The notes: generated by a model not told the origin, from the letters alone. DNA of 64,000 nucleotides from Ardenticatenales bacterium (GCA_020634795.1 JACKAZ010000003.1:341909-405908), one strand, 5' to 3'; counted from the first letter of the stretch, positions 17,511-27,045 are shown. Numbers and translations: made by a program.

Positions 17511-18326
17511 ATGCACCAGAACGGGTATATCGAGGTCCATGGTGGGCCGATCTACTACGAGGTTGCGGGCGACGGCACGCCCTTCGTCATGATCCACGCG
17601 GGCGTGGCCGACAGCCGACAGTGGAACCACGAATTTACCGCCTTTGCCGACAGCTATCGGGTTGTTCGCTATGATCAGCGCGGCTTTGGCAAAAGCGTGC
17701 CGCATGACAGCGAGTACAGCCTTTATGGGGACTTTGTCGCCCTCGTCGAGACATTGCAGGTGGCGCGGCCGTTCGTTCTGATGGGCGGCTCGATGGGCGG
17801 TGGTACAGCGCTCGACTACGCGCTCGATCATCCGCAAGATGTGAAGGCACTAATTTTGGTGGGGTCGGGGCCGAGTGGCTTGGCGCTGGATGTGCCCAGC
17901 TCGGAGAAATTCGTCGAGGTCGAAGCGGCCTTCAACGAGGGCGATCTGGATCGCGTCTGCGAATTAGAGATGCAGATCTGGTTTGACGGTCCGGGTCGTA
18001 CAGCCGCAGATGTCGATCAGCAGATGCGCGCCCTCGCCTACGAGATGAACCGTCTCGCCCTTGAGTTAGAGGTGCGAGGCATCGGCAGACGGCTCCCCTC
18101 GCCCACCGCGCCTGCGGCGGGCCGGTTGGCGTCACTACAAGCCCCGCTGTTGGTGATCGTCGGCGAGCACGATCAGCCCTACATGCACGGCGCTGCCAAC
18201 GTGATGGCGGCGGAAGTTCCGAAGGTGCGCGTGGCCCCCATCGCGGATGCGGGCCACCTGCCCAACATGGATCAGCCCGCCGAATTCCAGCGCATTGTCC
18301 GTGCATTTCTCAACGACGTGGCATAG
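17511..18326 (+). CDS. Alpha/beta hydrolase
   Basis: A 271-aa soluble alpha/beta hydrolase. The nucleophile elbow is GGSMGG (about residue 92). The oxyanion region reads MIHAGVADSRQW, with DQRGFGKS and a late catalytic His in ADAGHLPNMDQP. The family covers esterases, C-C hydrolases and haloperoxidase-like proteins, and the substrate cannot be chosen here. GAGGAG lies four bases before the ATG. It begins 17 bases after corA and may share its transcript. Confidence 0.9.
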   Translation: MHQNGYIEVHGGPIYYEVAGDGTPFVMIHAGVADSRQWNHEFTAFADSYRVVRYDQRGFGKSVPHDSEYSLYGDFVALVETLQVARPFVLMGGSMGGGTALDYALDHPQDVKALILVGSGPSGLALDVPSSEKFVEVEAAFNEGDLDRVCELEMQIWFDGPGRTAADVDQQMRALAYEMNRLALELEVRGIGRRLPSPTAPAAGRLASLQAPLLVIVGEHDQPYMHGAANVMAAEVPKVRVAPIADAGHLPNMDQPAEFQRIVRAFLNDVA

Positions 18327-18332
18327 CGGCTT

Positions 18333-18674
18333 TCATTCGTGCGGCTCCAACGCCTCGAACCATGCCTTATAGGGCGAATTGACGGCCATATGACGGTTGT
18401 AGTCGGGTGCGCCATCCGCCCACCAGACAGGGCCACGTTCCCCCAGCGCGACCTTCGCCGCATGAACCCGCTGGCGGGCTGTAACTTCCGCTGCCTTGTC
18501 CGCGTGGCGCAAGGCCCGTCCCACCGCCGAACGGGCGCTCATCAACTCGTTGACGAGCTGCTGCCGCTCTTTCTCCGGCAGCGCGGGGTTACTGCAACGC
18601 CAAAGCCGCCCGCGTACAACGAAATAGCGCCCATCCGGCGTGGTGGGGTAGCGGGCGGCTGCTTTGTCTGACAT
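18333..18674 (-). CDS. Conserved hypothetical protein
   Basis: A 113-aa soluble protein of unknown function with a recognisable conserved N-terminus, RYFVVRGRLWRCSNPAL, followed by a charged helical region and a Trp-rich end (GPVWWADGAPDYNRH). Similar short proteins occur in many Proteobacteria and Chloroflexota. The start is set at the ATG ending at 18674, where the conserved region begins. The gene is divergent from the cupin gene, and the two 5' ends are only 56 bases apart. Confidence 0.7.
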   Translation of the reverse strand: MSDKAAARYPTTPDGRYFVVRGRLWRCSNPALPEKERQQLVNELMSARSAVGRALRHADKAAEVTARQRVHAAKVALGERGPVWWADGAPDYNRHMAVNSPYKAWFEALEPHE

Positions 18675-18730
18675 GGGTCTGGCTCGGGAATCGTCACTCG
18701 TGGGTAGGGTGCAATCTGAAAGGGAGAAGG

Positions 18731-19120
18731 ATGAGTAATCCGGTGGGTGCACCGTCGTCCAGCGATGCGCCTAAGAATAATAGCGCCACTGTCGCCTATG
18801 TCGATCTGGCGTCGCTGCTCGATACGTCCGGCATGGCCGATGGCGTAATTTGGAGCAGCGCACCGAGCCAATTGAACGTGAACCTGGTACACCTTTCCCT
18901 CGGCGAGACGATCCCGCCACACATCAATGAGGAAGTGGACGTGCTGATCGTGGCGCTGGCGGGAGAAGGCACGCTGGCGATCAACGATGAGCCGTATACG
19001 CTGGATGCCGGTGTGGTGGCGCTGATTCCCCGTGGTGCCGAGCGGTGGATCCGCTGCGAAGACGGTCCGCTGGTTTATCTCACCGCCCACCGCGCGCGGA
19101 ATGGGCTGATGCCGAGCTGA
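18731..19120 (+). CDS. Cupin domain protein
   Basis: A 129-aa single-domain cupin. The two cupin motifs are seen as PPHINEEVDVLIVALAGEGT and GVVALIPRGAERWI. The first lacks one of the usual two histidines, so metal binding may be altered. AAGGGAG and GAAGG lie just before the ATG. A small-molecule binding or isomerase role is possible, but nothing nearby indicates which. Confidence 0.82.
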   Translation: MSNPVGAPSSSDAPKNNSATVAYVDLASLLDTSGMADGVIWSSAPSQLNVNLVHLSLGETIPPHINEEVDVLIVALAGEGTLAINDEPYTLDAGVVALIPRGAERWIRCEDGPLVYLTAHRARNGLMPS

Positions 19121-19438
19121 GAACTGTAACGTCCAGCAAGAATTTATTCGGCCCATTCCAATGAGTGAGAGAGCGGAGCTATTTTCCTTGCCTTTATCAT
19201 GGTCTATGTCGGGGCGGGCCTTGTGCCCGCCCTCCACAACTAGCCAATAGCTGTTTTCCTCTCACTTCGGCAAACGACGAGCATCTCCGCATGTCAGAAG
19301 CAACTGCGCGATTTGTACGTGCCTCCTCCTTCACATTCTCTTCAAAAAAAGGCGCTATAGTGTGCGCCAGTGAGTGAGGCACAAGCGGCGCCCCTCTCGC
19401 GGTTATTTGGTGCCGATGCCACCCTTGAAGGAGTGACG
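19121..19438. other. Intergenic region with a GC-rich repeat
   Basis: No gene is supported. At 19212-19236 it contains the reverse complement of the GGCGGGCACAAGGCCCGCC unit that forms the tandem array at 40110-40563. Confidence 0.5.
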
Positions 19439-20260
19439 ATGGATAACGATGATCGACAGATCGGGACGATCTTGACGCGGCGGGAGGTGTTGAAGCTATT
19501 TGGCGTTGCAGGATTGGGCGTTTTGGTGGGCTGTCGCCCCACCCGCCAGCGCAGCCCCTCGCCCACGGCGTTGCCGCCCACCGCGCCCGACGCGGCCTCG
19601 GCCACGAGCGAAGCGACGGCCACCACCGTGCCGCTCACCGCGCCCGACGCGGCCTCGGCCACGAGCGAAGCGACGGCCACCACCCGCGAAGTGATGGCGC
19701 TGCCAAGCTGCGTGGTGCGCCCCGCAGCGACCGAAGGGCCGTACTATCTCGATCTGGATATGCTGCGCAGCGATGTGCGCGAGGATCGAGTCGGAACCAC
19801 GCTCACGCTCAACTTCCGCGTCTCCCAAGTGAGCAACAACCGTTGCACGCCGCTCCAAGGGGCACTCGTCGAGATTTGGCATTGCGATGCCAATGGCATC
19901 TATTCCGGCGTACGTGACCGCTTTGCCGACACGACGGGCCAGAGCTTCCTGCGCGGGGGGCAGATGACCGACCGCACTGGCTTGGCCACCTTCAGCACCC
20001 TCTATCCCGGCTGGTATCCGGGCCGCGCGGTCCACATTCACTTCAAGGTGTTTCCGACGAGCGGCTTGGTCTTTACCTCTCAGCTTTTCTTCCCCGAACC
20101 GTTCACCGATCAACTCTTCAGTGCGCCGCCCTACGCCGCCAAGGGACAACGGACGACGTTGAACAGCAACGACGGCATCTATCGTGCCGAGCTGCTGCTC
20201 TCGCCGACGATAAACGGCGATGGGGTTGAAGCAACGTTCGACATCGGGATGGAACTGTAA
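19439..20260 (+). CDS. Tat-exported lipoprotein-like intradiol dioxygenase
   Basis: A 273-aa member of the intradiol ring-cleavage dioxygenase family (protocatechuate 3,4-dioxygenase-like, non-haem iron). The start ATG at 19439 follows GAAGGAG. The N-terminus has a twin-arginine-like signal (TRREVLKLFGVAG) and a lipobox VGC, so it is probably anchored outside the membrane. A linker holds two near-identical 17-residue repeats (TAPDAASATSEATATT). Catalytic elements seen are ATEGPYYLD, VEIWHCDANGIYSG and WYPGRAVHIHFKV, which supply Tyr and His iron ligands. An extracellular catechol-cleaving role is inferred. Confidence 0.85.
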   Translation: MDNDDRQIGTILTRREVLKLFGVAGLGVLVGCRPTRQRSPSPTALPPTAPDAASATSEATATTVPLTAPDAASATSEATATTREVMALPSCVVRPAATEGPYYLDLDMLRSDVREDRVGTTLTLNFRVSQVSNNRCTPLQGALVEIWHCDANGIYSGVRDRFADTTGQSFLRGGQMTDRTGLATFSTLYPGWYPGRAVHIHFKVFPTSGLVFTSQLFFPEPFTDQLFSAPPYAAKGQRTTLNSNDGIYRAELLLSPTINGDGVEATFDIGMEL

Positions 20261-20287
20261 CGGTGATATTGTTCTATTCGCGCTATC

Positions 20288-20336
20288 GTGCAAGGGGCAA
20301 AGTGCAAAGTGCAAAGTGCAACGTGCAAGGCGCAGG
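20288..20336. repeat. Heptanucleotide tandem repeat
   Basis: About seven units of GTGCAAA with variants, directly after the dioxygenase gene. It looks like a simple short tandem repeat. Confidence 0.7.
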
Positions 20337-20463
20337 GATACCATTGTAGGTCAATGATGAGGTCATGGGCCGATACGCGATTGGCGATTCGCGACGAAAA
20401 CCATCCTACATACGGTTTCTTTCTGCGCTGTCATTTTCCGACGCTCTGCACTTGCTCATGCGG

Positions 20464-20492
20464 TTGCCACGAATTGCGGCTCTTGTTATGAT
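20464..20492 (+). promoter_or_regulatory. Sigma-70-type promoter, probably leaderless
   Basis: TTGCCA (20464-20469) and TATGAT (20487-20492) are separated by 17 bases. The start codon of the M48 gene at 20499 sits where transcription should begin, and there is no ribosome site. Confidence 0.55.
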
Positions 20493-20498
20493 ACTGAA

Positions 20499-21824
20499 AT
20501 GGAACCGACTCCGAACAAAGACAATATGACTGATCCATCAGACGCCATCGAAAAAGAGAAGCGCTGTCCCGACTGTGGGGAGCCGTTGATAAGTCACCCG
20601 GACTATCGGTCATGGTGCCCCGCCTGTGATTGGAACGTGCTTCCCAAAGAGGAAGAGGCCGAAGAACTTCCTCTTTACGAACGACTCTATCGTCGGCTGG
20701 GCGACCGGATGGCGGCTGATCTGTTCAAGAAGGTGGCGGAGCAGCATAACCTAACGCCCAACGTTTCGGCGGCGCGGCTCATTAGCATACTTCTGGCGCT
20801 TTCAATTCACGTCGCCACGCTTCTTTTGGTGATCTTGGCGCTTGTCCTGCTCTATGTCGGTTGGCCCCGCTTACCCATGGTCCTCTTGGCCCTCTTGGCG
20901 CTGGGGATTGCGTGGCTGATCCGGCCGCGTCTAACACCAAAGCCTGAGCGCTATTTGACTCGCGCTGATTTGCCTGCACTGTTTGGGTTGGTAGACCGGA
21001 TATCGCAACAGCTCTCAGCTCCCGCCGTGGCAGGCATCGTGTTGACACCGGAGTTCAACGCGAGCTACGGAGTTGGGGGAGTGCCCCCCCAACCGTTCCT
21101 CAAGCTTGGCTTGCCTTTATTGTCCCTGCTTGACGATCAAGAAAAAGTGGCGCTGCTGAGCCACGAGATCGCCCACGGGGTGAACGGCGACCCGACACGC
21201 GGCTTCCTCGTCGGGATGGCGCTAGAGTCACTATCGTGGTGGGCCTACATCTTGCGCCCGGAGGCGATCTTCAATAGTGGGGATGGCTCAATTCAGGGGC
21301 TGCTCTTTGGCCTACTGCTCGTCCCGCTGATGGTGATCATGCTGCTGCTCTCTAAACTATCCGAGGCGATGCTGCGGCTCTTGTTATATCTGCTTTTCTA
21401 CGATAGCCAACGGGCGGAATACTATGCGGACCGTCTGGCCGCTGACGTGGCGGGCAGCAAAGCCGCTCGCTCCTTGATAGATACGTTCCATTACAGTCGC
21501 CTCTTTCAGACGCTTACACATACCTTCGTAACCAATAATCCCGCAGCTTCCCTCTTTGATGCCTTCAAAACGGCCGCCGACGCGCTTCCGCAAGGGGAAA
21601 TCGAGCGGCTGCGACGTGCCGATCAACTCACCCAGAGCCGCTTGGATGTCACGCATCCACCGACCAACTTTCGCCAAGAGATGCTGGCACGTCGTGGTGA
21701 GGTACCTCCCTCTCTGACGCTTTCAACGGAAGAGGCGGATGCTGTCGCCACTGAGCTAGCGGCGCATGAGGCCCAAGTACATCGTGAGATTCTCGACGCT
21801 TACGAAGCGACCCTTTACTACTAA
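20499..21824 (+). CDS. M48 family membrane metallopeptidase with N-terminal zinc ribbon
   Basis: A 441-aa membrane peptidase. Residues about 20-48 form a zinc ribbon (CPDCGEPL, CPACDWN). Two membrane helices follow (about 95-145). The catalytic zinc motif is HEIAHG (about 223), followed by hydrophobic segments and the RAEYYADRLAAD motif that supplies the third ligand in M48 enzymes. HtpX/Ste24-type enzymes degrade misfolded membrane proteins; the zinc ribbon is an uncommon addition. The ATG at 20499 is taken because a promoter lies exactly upstream, giving a leaderless message; an internal ATG nine codons on is possible. Confidence 0.87.
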   Translation: MEPTPNKDNMTDPSDAIEKEKRCPDCGEPLISHPDYRSWCPACDWNVLPKEEEAEELPLYERLYRRLGDRMAADLFKKVAEQHNLTPNVSAARLISILLALSIHVATLLLVILALVLLYVGWPRLPMVLLALLALGIAWLIRPRLTPKPERYLTRADLPALFGLVDRISQQLSAPAVAGIVLTPEFNASYGVGGVPPQPFLKLGLPLLSLLDDQEKVALLSHEIAHGVNGDPTRGFLVGMALESLSWWAYILRPEAIFNSGDGSIQGLLFGLLLVPLMVIMLLLSKLSEAMLRLLLYLLFYDSQRAEYYADRLAADVAGSKAARSLIDTFHYSRLFQTLTHTFVTNNPAASLFDAFKTAADALPQGEIERLRRADQLTQSRLDVTHPPTNFRQEMLARRGEVPPSLTLSTEEADAVATELAAHEAQVHREILDAYEATLYY

Positions 21825-21860
21825 CCAGCCCCGAGGATGCTTGGGGCAGGCGAAAGACGA

Positions 21861-22763
21861 ATGACTCTGCATAGCAGGAAGCTGCGCGGTCTGCTCGGCG
21901 TGATGGCCATGCTTGCCCTCTTCTGGATTGGCCTACGCTTCTTCGCCCAACCCGCCCCTGACCACCCGTGGTTCGCAGCACAGCCGACCGATCACCAACC
22001 CCTGGTGATGGCCCATCAGGGGGGCGAGGGGCAGTGGCCCAGTAATACCATGCTCGCCTTCGAAAATGCGGCAGCGGCAGGCGCCGACGTGCTGGACGCC
22101 GATATGCACATGACGCGCGATGGGGTGCTGGTGCTGATCCACGACGAGACGGTCGATCGCACCACCAACGGCTCCGGCGCGATCCGCGAGATGACGCTCG
22201 CCGAGCTTCAGCAGCTCGACGCGGGCTATGCCTTCACCACGGACGAGGGCGCAAGCTATCCCTACCGCGGCCAAGGTCTGACCATTCCGACCCTCGAATC
22301 GCTCTTCCAGCGCTTCCCCGACGCTCGTTTCGGCATCGAGATCAAGCAGACCGATCCCCAAGCCGCCGCCATCGCCTTTTGCGCCCTGATCCGGCAGTAT
22401 GGTATGAGCGACAAGGTACTGGTCAGCAGTTTCCGTCAGGCGAATATGGACGCCTTTCGCGCCGACTGCCCCGAAGTCGCCACCTCCGCCACCGAAGAGG
22501 AGGTGCGCTGGTTCTACCTGCTCTTCCGCGCGGGGCTGAGCGACCCGCGCACACCGCCCTACCAATCCTTCCAAGTCCCAAAATATGGGGGCGGCTTCCA
22601 CATTCTCACCCCCCAGTTCATCGCGGCGGCCCATCGCCGCAACATCGCCGTCCAGCCCTGGACGATCAACGAGCGCAACGATCTGCAACGCATCATCGCG
22701 ATGGATGTCGATGCCATCAACACCGACTTTCCCGATCGGCTGCTGGAACTGCTCGGCCCCTGA
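21861..22763 (+). CDS. Glycerophosphodiester phosphodiesterase
   Basis: A 300-aa GDPD-family enzyme that hydrolyses glycerophosphodiesters to glycerol-3-phosphate and an alcohol. An N-terminal membrane segment (residues about 8-28) suggests anchoring outside. Catalytic elements are MAHQGGEGQWPSNT (His and Asn), DADMHMTRDGVLVLIHDE and FGIEIKQT. Usually the first reads HRG, here HQG. The end, PWTINERNDLQ...DAINTDFPD, is typical. The ATG at 21861 is preferred over 21837 because the latter crowds its ribosome site. Confidence 0.92.
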   Translation: MTLHSRKLRGLLGVMAMLALFWIGLRFFAQPAPDHPWFAAQPTDHQPLVMAHQGGEGQWPSNTMLAFENAAAAGADVLDADMHMTRDGVLVLIHDETVDRTTNGSGAIREMTLAELQQLDAGYAFTTDEGASYPYRGQGLTIPTLESLFQRFPDARFGIEIKQTDPQAAAIAFCALIRQYGMSDKVLVSSFRQANMDAFRADCPEVATSATEEEVRWFYLLFRAGLSDPRTPPYQSFQVPKYGGGFHILTPQFIAAAHRRNIAVQPWTINERNDLQRIIAMDVDAINTDFPDRLLELLGP

Positions 22764-22949
22764 GGCATGGCCAACGAAAGTTGAAGTTCAGGCGTAGAAA
22801 GCGTTGCTCATAAGCGTATGGCCCCGGACTCGTCGCCCTGAACCGTCAGCTGAGCCGCGCCGTGCGACGATTCCGATTCTCCATGGGCGATTCGCCCGCC
22901 CGTTCTGTGTCACCCGCTCTGCGTTAATTGCTCTGCGTTGCCGTTCGCG

Positions 22950-22979
22950 TTGCCGTTCCCCTTCGCCTCGTGTTACAAT
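22950..22979 (+). promoter_or_regulatory. Sigma-70-type promoter of metG
   Basis: TTGCCG (22950-22955) and TACAAT (22974-22979) are 18 bases apart, about 37 bases upstream of the metG start. Confidence 0.45.
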
Positions 22980-23015
22980 CCTGTGTCCGACTCGCAACAA
23001 GGAACCGCAGCAACC

Positions 23016-24797
23016 ATGAGTGATACCATCGCAATTTTCGTGGCGTGGCCCTATGCCAATGGGGACAGCCATTTGGGACATATCGCGGGCGCCTACCTGC
23101 CCGCCGACATCTTCGCGCGCTACCACCGCTTGCGCGGCAATCGGGTGCTGATGGTCTCTGGCTCCGACACGCACGGCACGCCGATCACCGTCCGTGCCAA
23201 ACAAGCGGGCATCTCGCCACGCGAAATCTACGAACATTACCACGATCGCTTCTTAGGCGATTGGCAGCAGCTCGGTATTACCTTCGACCTCTTCACCCAC
23301 ACCGACACCGCCAATCACCACACCATCGCCCAACAGATCTTCCGCCGCTTGTACGACGAAGAGGTGATGTTCCTCGGCATGGAAAAGCAGCTCTACGACC
23401 GCGAGGCGGGGCAATTTCTGGCGGATCGGTATGTGGAAGGCACCTGTCCCCACTGCGGCTATGCGGGCGCGCGGGGCGACCAGTGTGACCACTGTGGCCG
23501 TACGCTGGATGCGGTCGAACTGATCGACCCCCGTTCGAAGCTGACTGGCAGCCGCCCTGAAATCCGCGAAACGGAACAGTTCTTCATCGACCTGCCGGCC
23601 TACGAAGCCGAACTGACCGACTATGTGGAGGGAAATGAGCATTGGCGGCCGACCGTTCGCAACTTCGTGCTGGGCTGGCTGCGCGAGGGGTTGCAGCCCC
23701 GCGCCATGAGCCGCGACATCAGTTGGGGCATCCCGCTTCCCATCGAAGGCTACGAAGAGAAGGTGATGTACGTCTGGTTCGAGGCGGTGATCGGCTACAT
23801 CAGCGCCGCCGTCGAATGGGCCAAGAATCGCGGTACCCCCGATGAATGGGAGGCGTGGTGGAAGAATCCTGATGCCCGCTCTTACTATTTCATCGGCAAG
23901 GACAACACCCCGTTTCATACCGTTTTGTGGGGGACGGAACTGCTGGGCTATGACCGGTCGCTCAATCTGCCTTACGATGTGCCCGCCAACGAATATCTGA
24001 ACCTTGAGGGGGAGAAGTTCTCGACCAGCCGCAACTACGCGGTCTGGCTGCCCGATTTCCTTGAGCGGTACGATCCCGATCCGCTGCGCTATTACCTGAC
24101 CGCGATCGCGCCCGAGACGAAGGATGCCGATTTCAAATGGGAAGAGTTCGTGCTACGCAACAACAGCGAACTGGTGGCCGCGTGGGGCAATCTCGTCAAC
24201 CGTGTCCTCGGCTTCGCTTACAAGCGCTACGACGGCATCGTGCCCACGCCGGGCGACCTTGACGACGCGGACCAAGCGCTGCTCAGCCAGATCGAGCAGG
24301 GCTTCGCGCGGGTCGGCGAGCTGTACGAACGGGTACGGCTGCGTGACGCGCTGCGAGAGGCGTTGGCCTTGGTGCGCGAGGTCAACGGCTATCTGGAGCG
24401 CAAATCGCCGTGGAAGGTTTTCAAGAGCGATCCGGCGGCTGCGGGGACAACGATCTTTGTGGCGATGCGTGCCATCGACTCGCTCAAGCTGATGCTGGCG
24501 CCCGTGCTGCCCCACAGCAGTCAACAGATCCACGACTTTTTCAGCTACGAGGGAGCGCTCTTCGGCACGCTCCAGCGGCGCACGGTGGACGAAGACGGGC
24601 GACCCCACGCTGTGGTCGAATATCAAACGCTGGCCGCCGAACGCGACGGCATTGACCGCTGGCGGCCCAGCGAGCTGGCCCCCGGCACTCCCTTCGCCCA
24701 GCCCGAGCCGCTCTACAAACTCTTCGACGAATCGGTCGTCGAGCAAGAAAAGGCGAATCTCAAGGCGCAACTGACGGCACATGCTGACGATGAGTGA
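23016..24797 (+). CDS. metG: Methionyl-tRNA synthetase
   Basis: A 593-aa class I aminoacyl-tRNA synthetase. The HIGH-like motif is HLGHIAG (about residue 20) and the KMSKS-like loop is KFSTSR. A zinc knuckle with two CxxC pairs (CPHCGYAG, CDHCGRT) lies in the connective domain. The C-terminal helical anticodon domain is present, but the extra tRNA-binding EMAP-like domain is absent, which is common. I place the start at 23016, after AAGGAACC and just before the core fold; the longer frame has an unlikely extension. It overlaps the methyltransferase gene by 17 bases. Confidence 0.95.
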   Translation: MSDTIAIFVAWPYANGDSHLGHIAGAYLPADIFARYHRLRGNRVLMVSGSDTHGTPITVRAKQAGISPREIYEHYHDRFLGDWQQLGITFDLFTHTDTANHHTIAQQIFRRLYDEEVMFLGMEKQLYDREAGQFLADRYVEGTCPHCGYAGARGDQCDHCGRTLDAVELIDPRSKLTGSRPEIRETEQFFIDLPAYEAELTDYVEGNEHWRPTVRNFVLGWLREGLQPRAMSRDISWGIPLPIEGYEEKVMYVWFEAVIGYISAAVEWAKNRGTPDEWEAWWKNPDARSYYFIGKDNTPFHTVLWGTELLGYDRSLNLPYDVPANEYLNLEGEKFSTSRNYAVWLPDFLERYDPDPLRYYLTAIAPETKDADFKWEEFVLRNNSELVAAWGNLVNRVLGFAYKRYDGIVPTPGDLDDADQALLSQIEQGFARVGELYERVRLRDALREALALVREVNGYLERKSPWKVFKSDPAAAGTTIFVAMRAIDSLKLMLAPVLPHSSQQIHDFFSYEGALFGTLQRRTVDEDGRPHAVVEYQTLAAERDGIDRWRPSELAPGTPFAQPEPLYKLFDESVVEQEKANLKAQLTAHADDE

Positions 24798-25515
24798 GCC
24801 GATCGCGCTGGCGGGCTACGAGGCGCTGGCCGAGCGGTACCACCGTCTTGGCCCGACGAAGCCGCACAACGCCTACTACGACCGCCCCGCCACGCTGGCC
24901 CTACTCCCCGACGTAAGCAGGAAACGGGTGCTGGACGCGGGCTGTGGGCCGGGCCTCTATAGCGAAGCATTGCTGGCACGGGGCGCGACGGTCGTCGCCT
25001 TCGATGTCAGCCCCGAGATGTTGCGCTACTTCCGTGAACGGAATGGCGATCAAGCCGAGTTGCATCAGCATGATATGGCGCAACCGCTCGACTTTGTGGC
25101 AGATGGCAGCATTGATGTAGTGCTGGCGGCCCTGTCGCTCGACTATGTGGCCGACTGGAAGGCTGTTTTCACCGAATTTAGCCGCCTGTTGGCCGAGGGC
25201 GGCCATTTCGTCTTTTCGATTACCCATCCAGCGGTCGATTTCTACGAATACCACCACGAGGGCAATTATTTCGAGGTCGAGCATGTGGTGGAATTGTGGC
25301 GCTTCGAGACGGATCGGGATCAGTTCGAGATCCACCATTACCGTCGCCCGCTGAGCGCCCTCTTCGACGCATTGGCGGCGGGCGGCTTTACGCTGGAGCG
25401 CTTCGTGGAGCCACGGCCAACCTTAGAATTCCGCGAGGCCGACCCGGCGGAATACACGCGGCTGATGCGTTCGCCCGGCTTCCTCTGCGTCAGGGCGCGG
25501 AAAACGCCACGGTGA
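24781..25515 (+). CDS. Class I SAM-dependent methyltransferase
   Basis: A 244-aa methyltransferase with the SAM-binding motif I VLDAGCGPGLYSE, then FDVSPEML and a post-motif LAALSLDYVADW. The C-terminal half carries FSITHPAVDFYEY, common in ubiquinone/menaquinone-type methyltransferases. It starts inside the end of metG (ATG at 24781 or 24790) and its stop overlaps the next gene by GTGA, so the three are cotranscribed. Substrate unknown. Confidence 0.88.
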   Translation: MLTMSEPIALAGYEALAERYHRLGPTKPHNAYYDRPATLALLPDVSRKRVLDAGCGPGLYSEALLARGATVVAFDVSPEMLRYFRERNGDQAELHQHDMAQPLDFVADGSIDVVLAALSLDYVADWKAVFTEFSRLLAEGGHFVFSITHPAVDFYEYHHEGNYFEVEHVVELWRFETDRDQFEIHHYRRPLSALFDALAAGGFTLERFVEPRPTLEFREADPAEYTRLMRSPGFLCVRARKTPR

Positions 25516-26813
25516 ACCGCCGCGACCGCGCGTGGCTCGTGGCGTTGTGGGGGGCCACGTTTCTGCTTGCGGCGCTCTTCGCGTGGCGCACCCCCGCGTG
25601 GCAAGCGCCGGACGAACCGGCGCACTACGCCTATGTCGCCACCGTGGCCGAGCAGGGTCACGCGCCGCGCCTCGTCGCCGCTTGCTACAACGAGGGCTAC
25701 AAGAATGCGTTGGTCAGTGGCAACTTTCAGGCCGAAATCGACTTCGACCGTTTCTGCTATGAAGGCCACCAGCCGCCTCTCTTCTACGCACTCGCCGCTC
25801 CCCTTTTCGCCGCGACCAAGGGCTCGCTGTTGGCGCTGCGCCTCTTTTCCGCGTTGATCGGTGCGCTGGTTCCCGTGGTGGCATGGCTGATCGTCCGTGC
25901 GCTGGGCGGCGACCGGCCGCTGGCGACGGCCACGGCGGTATGGGTCGCTCTGGTACCGCAGCACCTCGCCATGATCGGCGCGCTGAACAACGACGGGCTG
26001 ACCTTCCTGCTCGTGGCGTTGGCCGTCTGGCGCATGCTCCGCTATCTGGCCGCGCCCTCGCGCCGCAACCTGCTGCTGATGGCCCTGCTCGTCGCCCTCT
26101 GCCTAATCACCAAGACCTTGGCATGGGTGGCGCTGCCGCTCGCCTTGCTGACCGCACTGCTGGCCGAGCGCGGCCGGGCCATGTCGGAAAGCCTTGCTTC
26201 GGCGACGCGGGCCGCCACGGTCATCGTGGCTGTGGCCGCGCTTTTCGTGTTGCCGTGGATGGCGCGTAACAGCATGACTTATGGCGGCTTTGACGTGATG
26301 GGCCTTGAACAACACGACCGCATCGCCGTCGGTCAGCCGCGCACCGCGGACGAGCTGGCGCAGCGCGGCCTGATCGGAACCGTGACGAATGGCACGGAGA
26401 CGATTTTCAATTCCTTTTGGGGCCAATTTGGCTGGATGAAAGCACCGCTCCAGCCGCGCGAATACGCCGTTTTGGCGCTGTTCAGCACCGTGGCATGGCT
26501 CGGGTTGTTCCGTTGGTTTTGGCAGCGGGGCTGGCGGCGAGAGGGCATGGCGGGGCGCGGCCTGCTGCTCTGCGGGCTGTGGATCGCCCTCAACGCTGGC
26601 CTTGTCTTCTATTACAACTTGGAATTCGTCCAATACCAGGGTCGCTATCTCTTCCCGGCGCTGACGCCGATCATGCTTTTCATGGCGATTGGCCTCGGTG
26701 CGTGGCTGCCGCGTCGCTGGCGGCCCGTGCCGTGGGCGGCGCTGGCGCTCTTGCTCCTGGCCCTCGATCTGCTGGCGATCTGGCAGCGGTTGCCGGGGAT
26801 GAGCGGGTTTTGA
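25512..26813 (+). CDS. GT39/PMT-like or DUF2142-type membrane glycosyltransferase
   Basis: A 433-aa polytopic membrane protein with about 10 hydrophobic segments. After the first helix comes WRTPAWQAPDEPAHYAYV, the acidic first periplasmic loop of polyprenyl-phosphate-dependent mannosyltransferase-like proteins and of DUF2142. The start is the GTG at 25512, overlapping the methyltransferase stop by four bases. It likely transfers sugar from a lipid carrier to protein or glycan outside the membrane; the acceptor is unknown. Confidence 0.75.
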   Translation: MNRRDRAWLVALWGATFLLAALFAWRTPAWQAPDEPAHYAYVATVAEQGHAPRLVAACYNEGYKNALVSGNFQAEIDFDRFCYEGHQPPLFYALAAPLFAATKGSLLALRLFSALIGALVPVVAWLIVRALGGDRPLATATAVWVALVPQHLAMIGALNNDGLTFLLVALAVWRMLRYLAAPSRRNLLLMALLVALCLITKTLAWVALPLALLTALLAERGRAMSESLASATRAATVIVAVAALFVLPWMARNSMTYGGFDVMGLEQHDRIAVGQPRTADELAQRGLIGTVTNGTETIFNSFWGQFGWMKAPLQPREYAVLALFSTVAWLGLFRWFWQRGWRREGMAGRGLLLCGLWIALNAGLVFYYNLEFVQYQGRYLFPALTPIMLFMAIGLGAWLPRRWRPVPWAALALLLLALDLLAIWQRLPGMSGF

Positions 26814-26852
26814 GAATAGCTTGTCAAAGGGCGATGAATTTGAATCGGGGCG

Positions 26853-27045
26853 TGGTGGATGGTGAATGGTGAATGGTGAATGGTGCATGGGTTTCTTTGC
26901 AAAAACATTGCCATCACATGGTCCTCATTTGCCATAATGACTCGATGACAATCCCAAAGGAGCGTAGCGAGAGGTACCATACAGCCATTCGCCCCGTCAT
27001 GCTGTCCATCCTCAACTAATGCCCATGCACCATGCACCATGCACC
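26853..27045. repeat. Two heptanucleotide arrays in inverted orientation
   Basis: Five TGGTGAA-type units (26853-26890) are mirrored by three CATGCAC units (27022-27045), so CCATGCACCAT-like sequence occurs on opposite strands at both ends of a 130-base gap. They could pair into a long hairpin. The stretch between them holds no gene. Confidence 0.6.
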
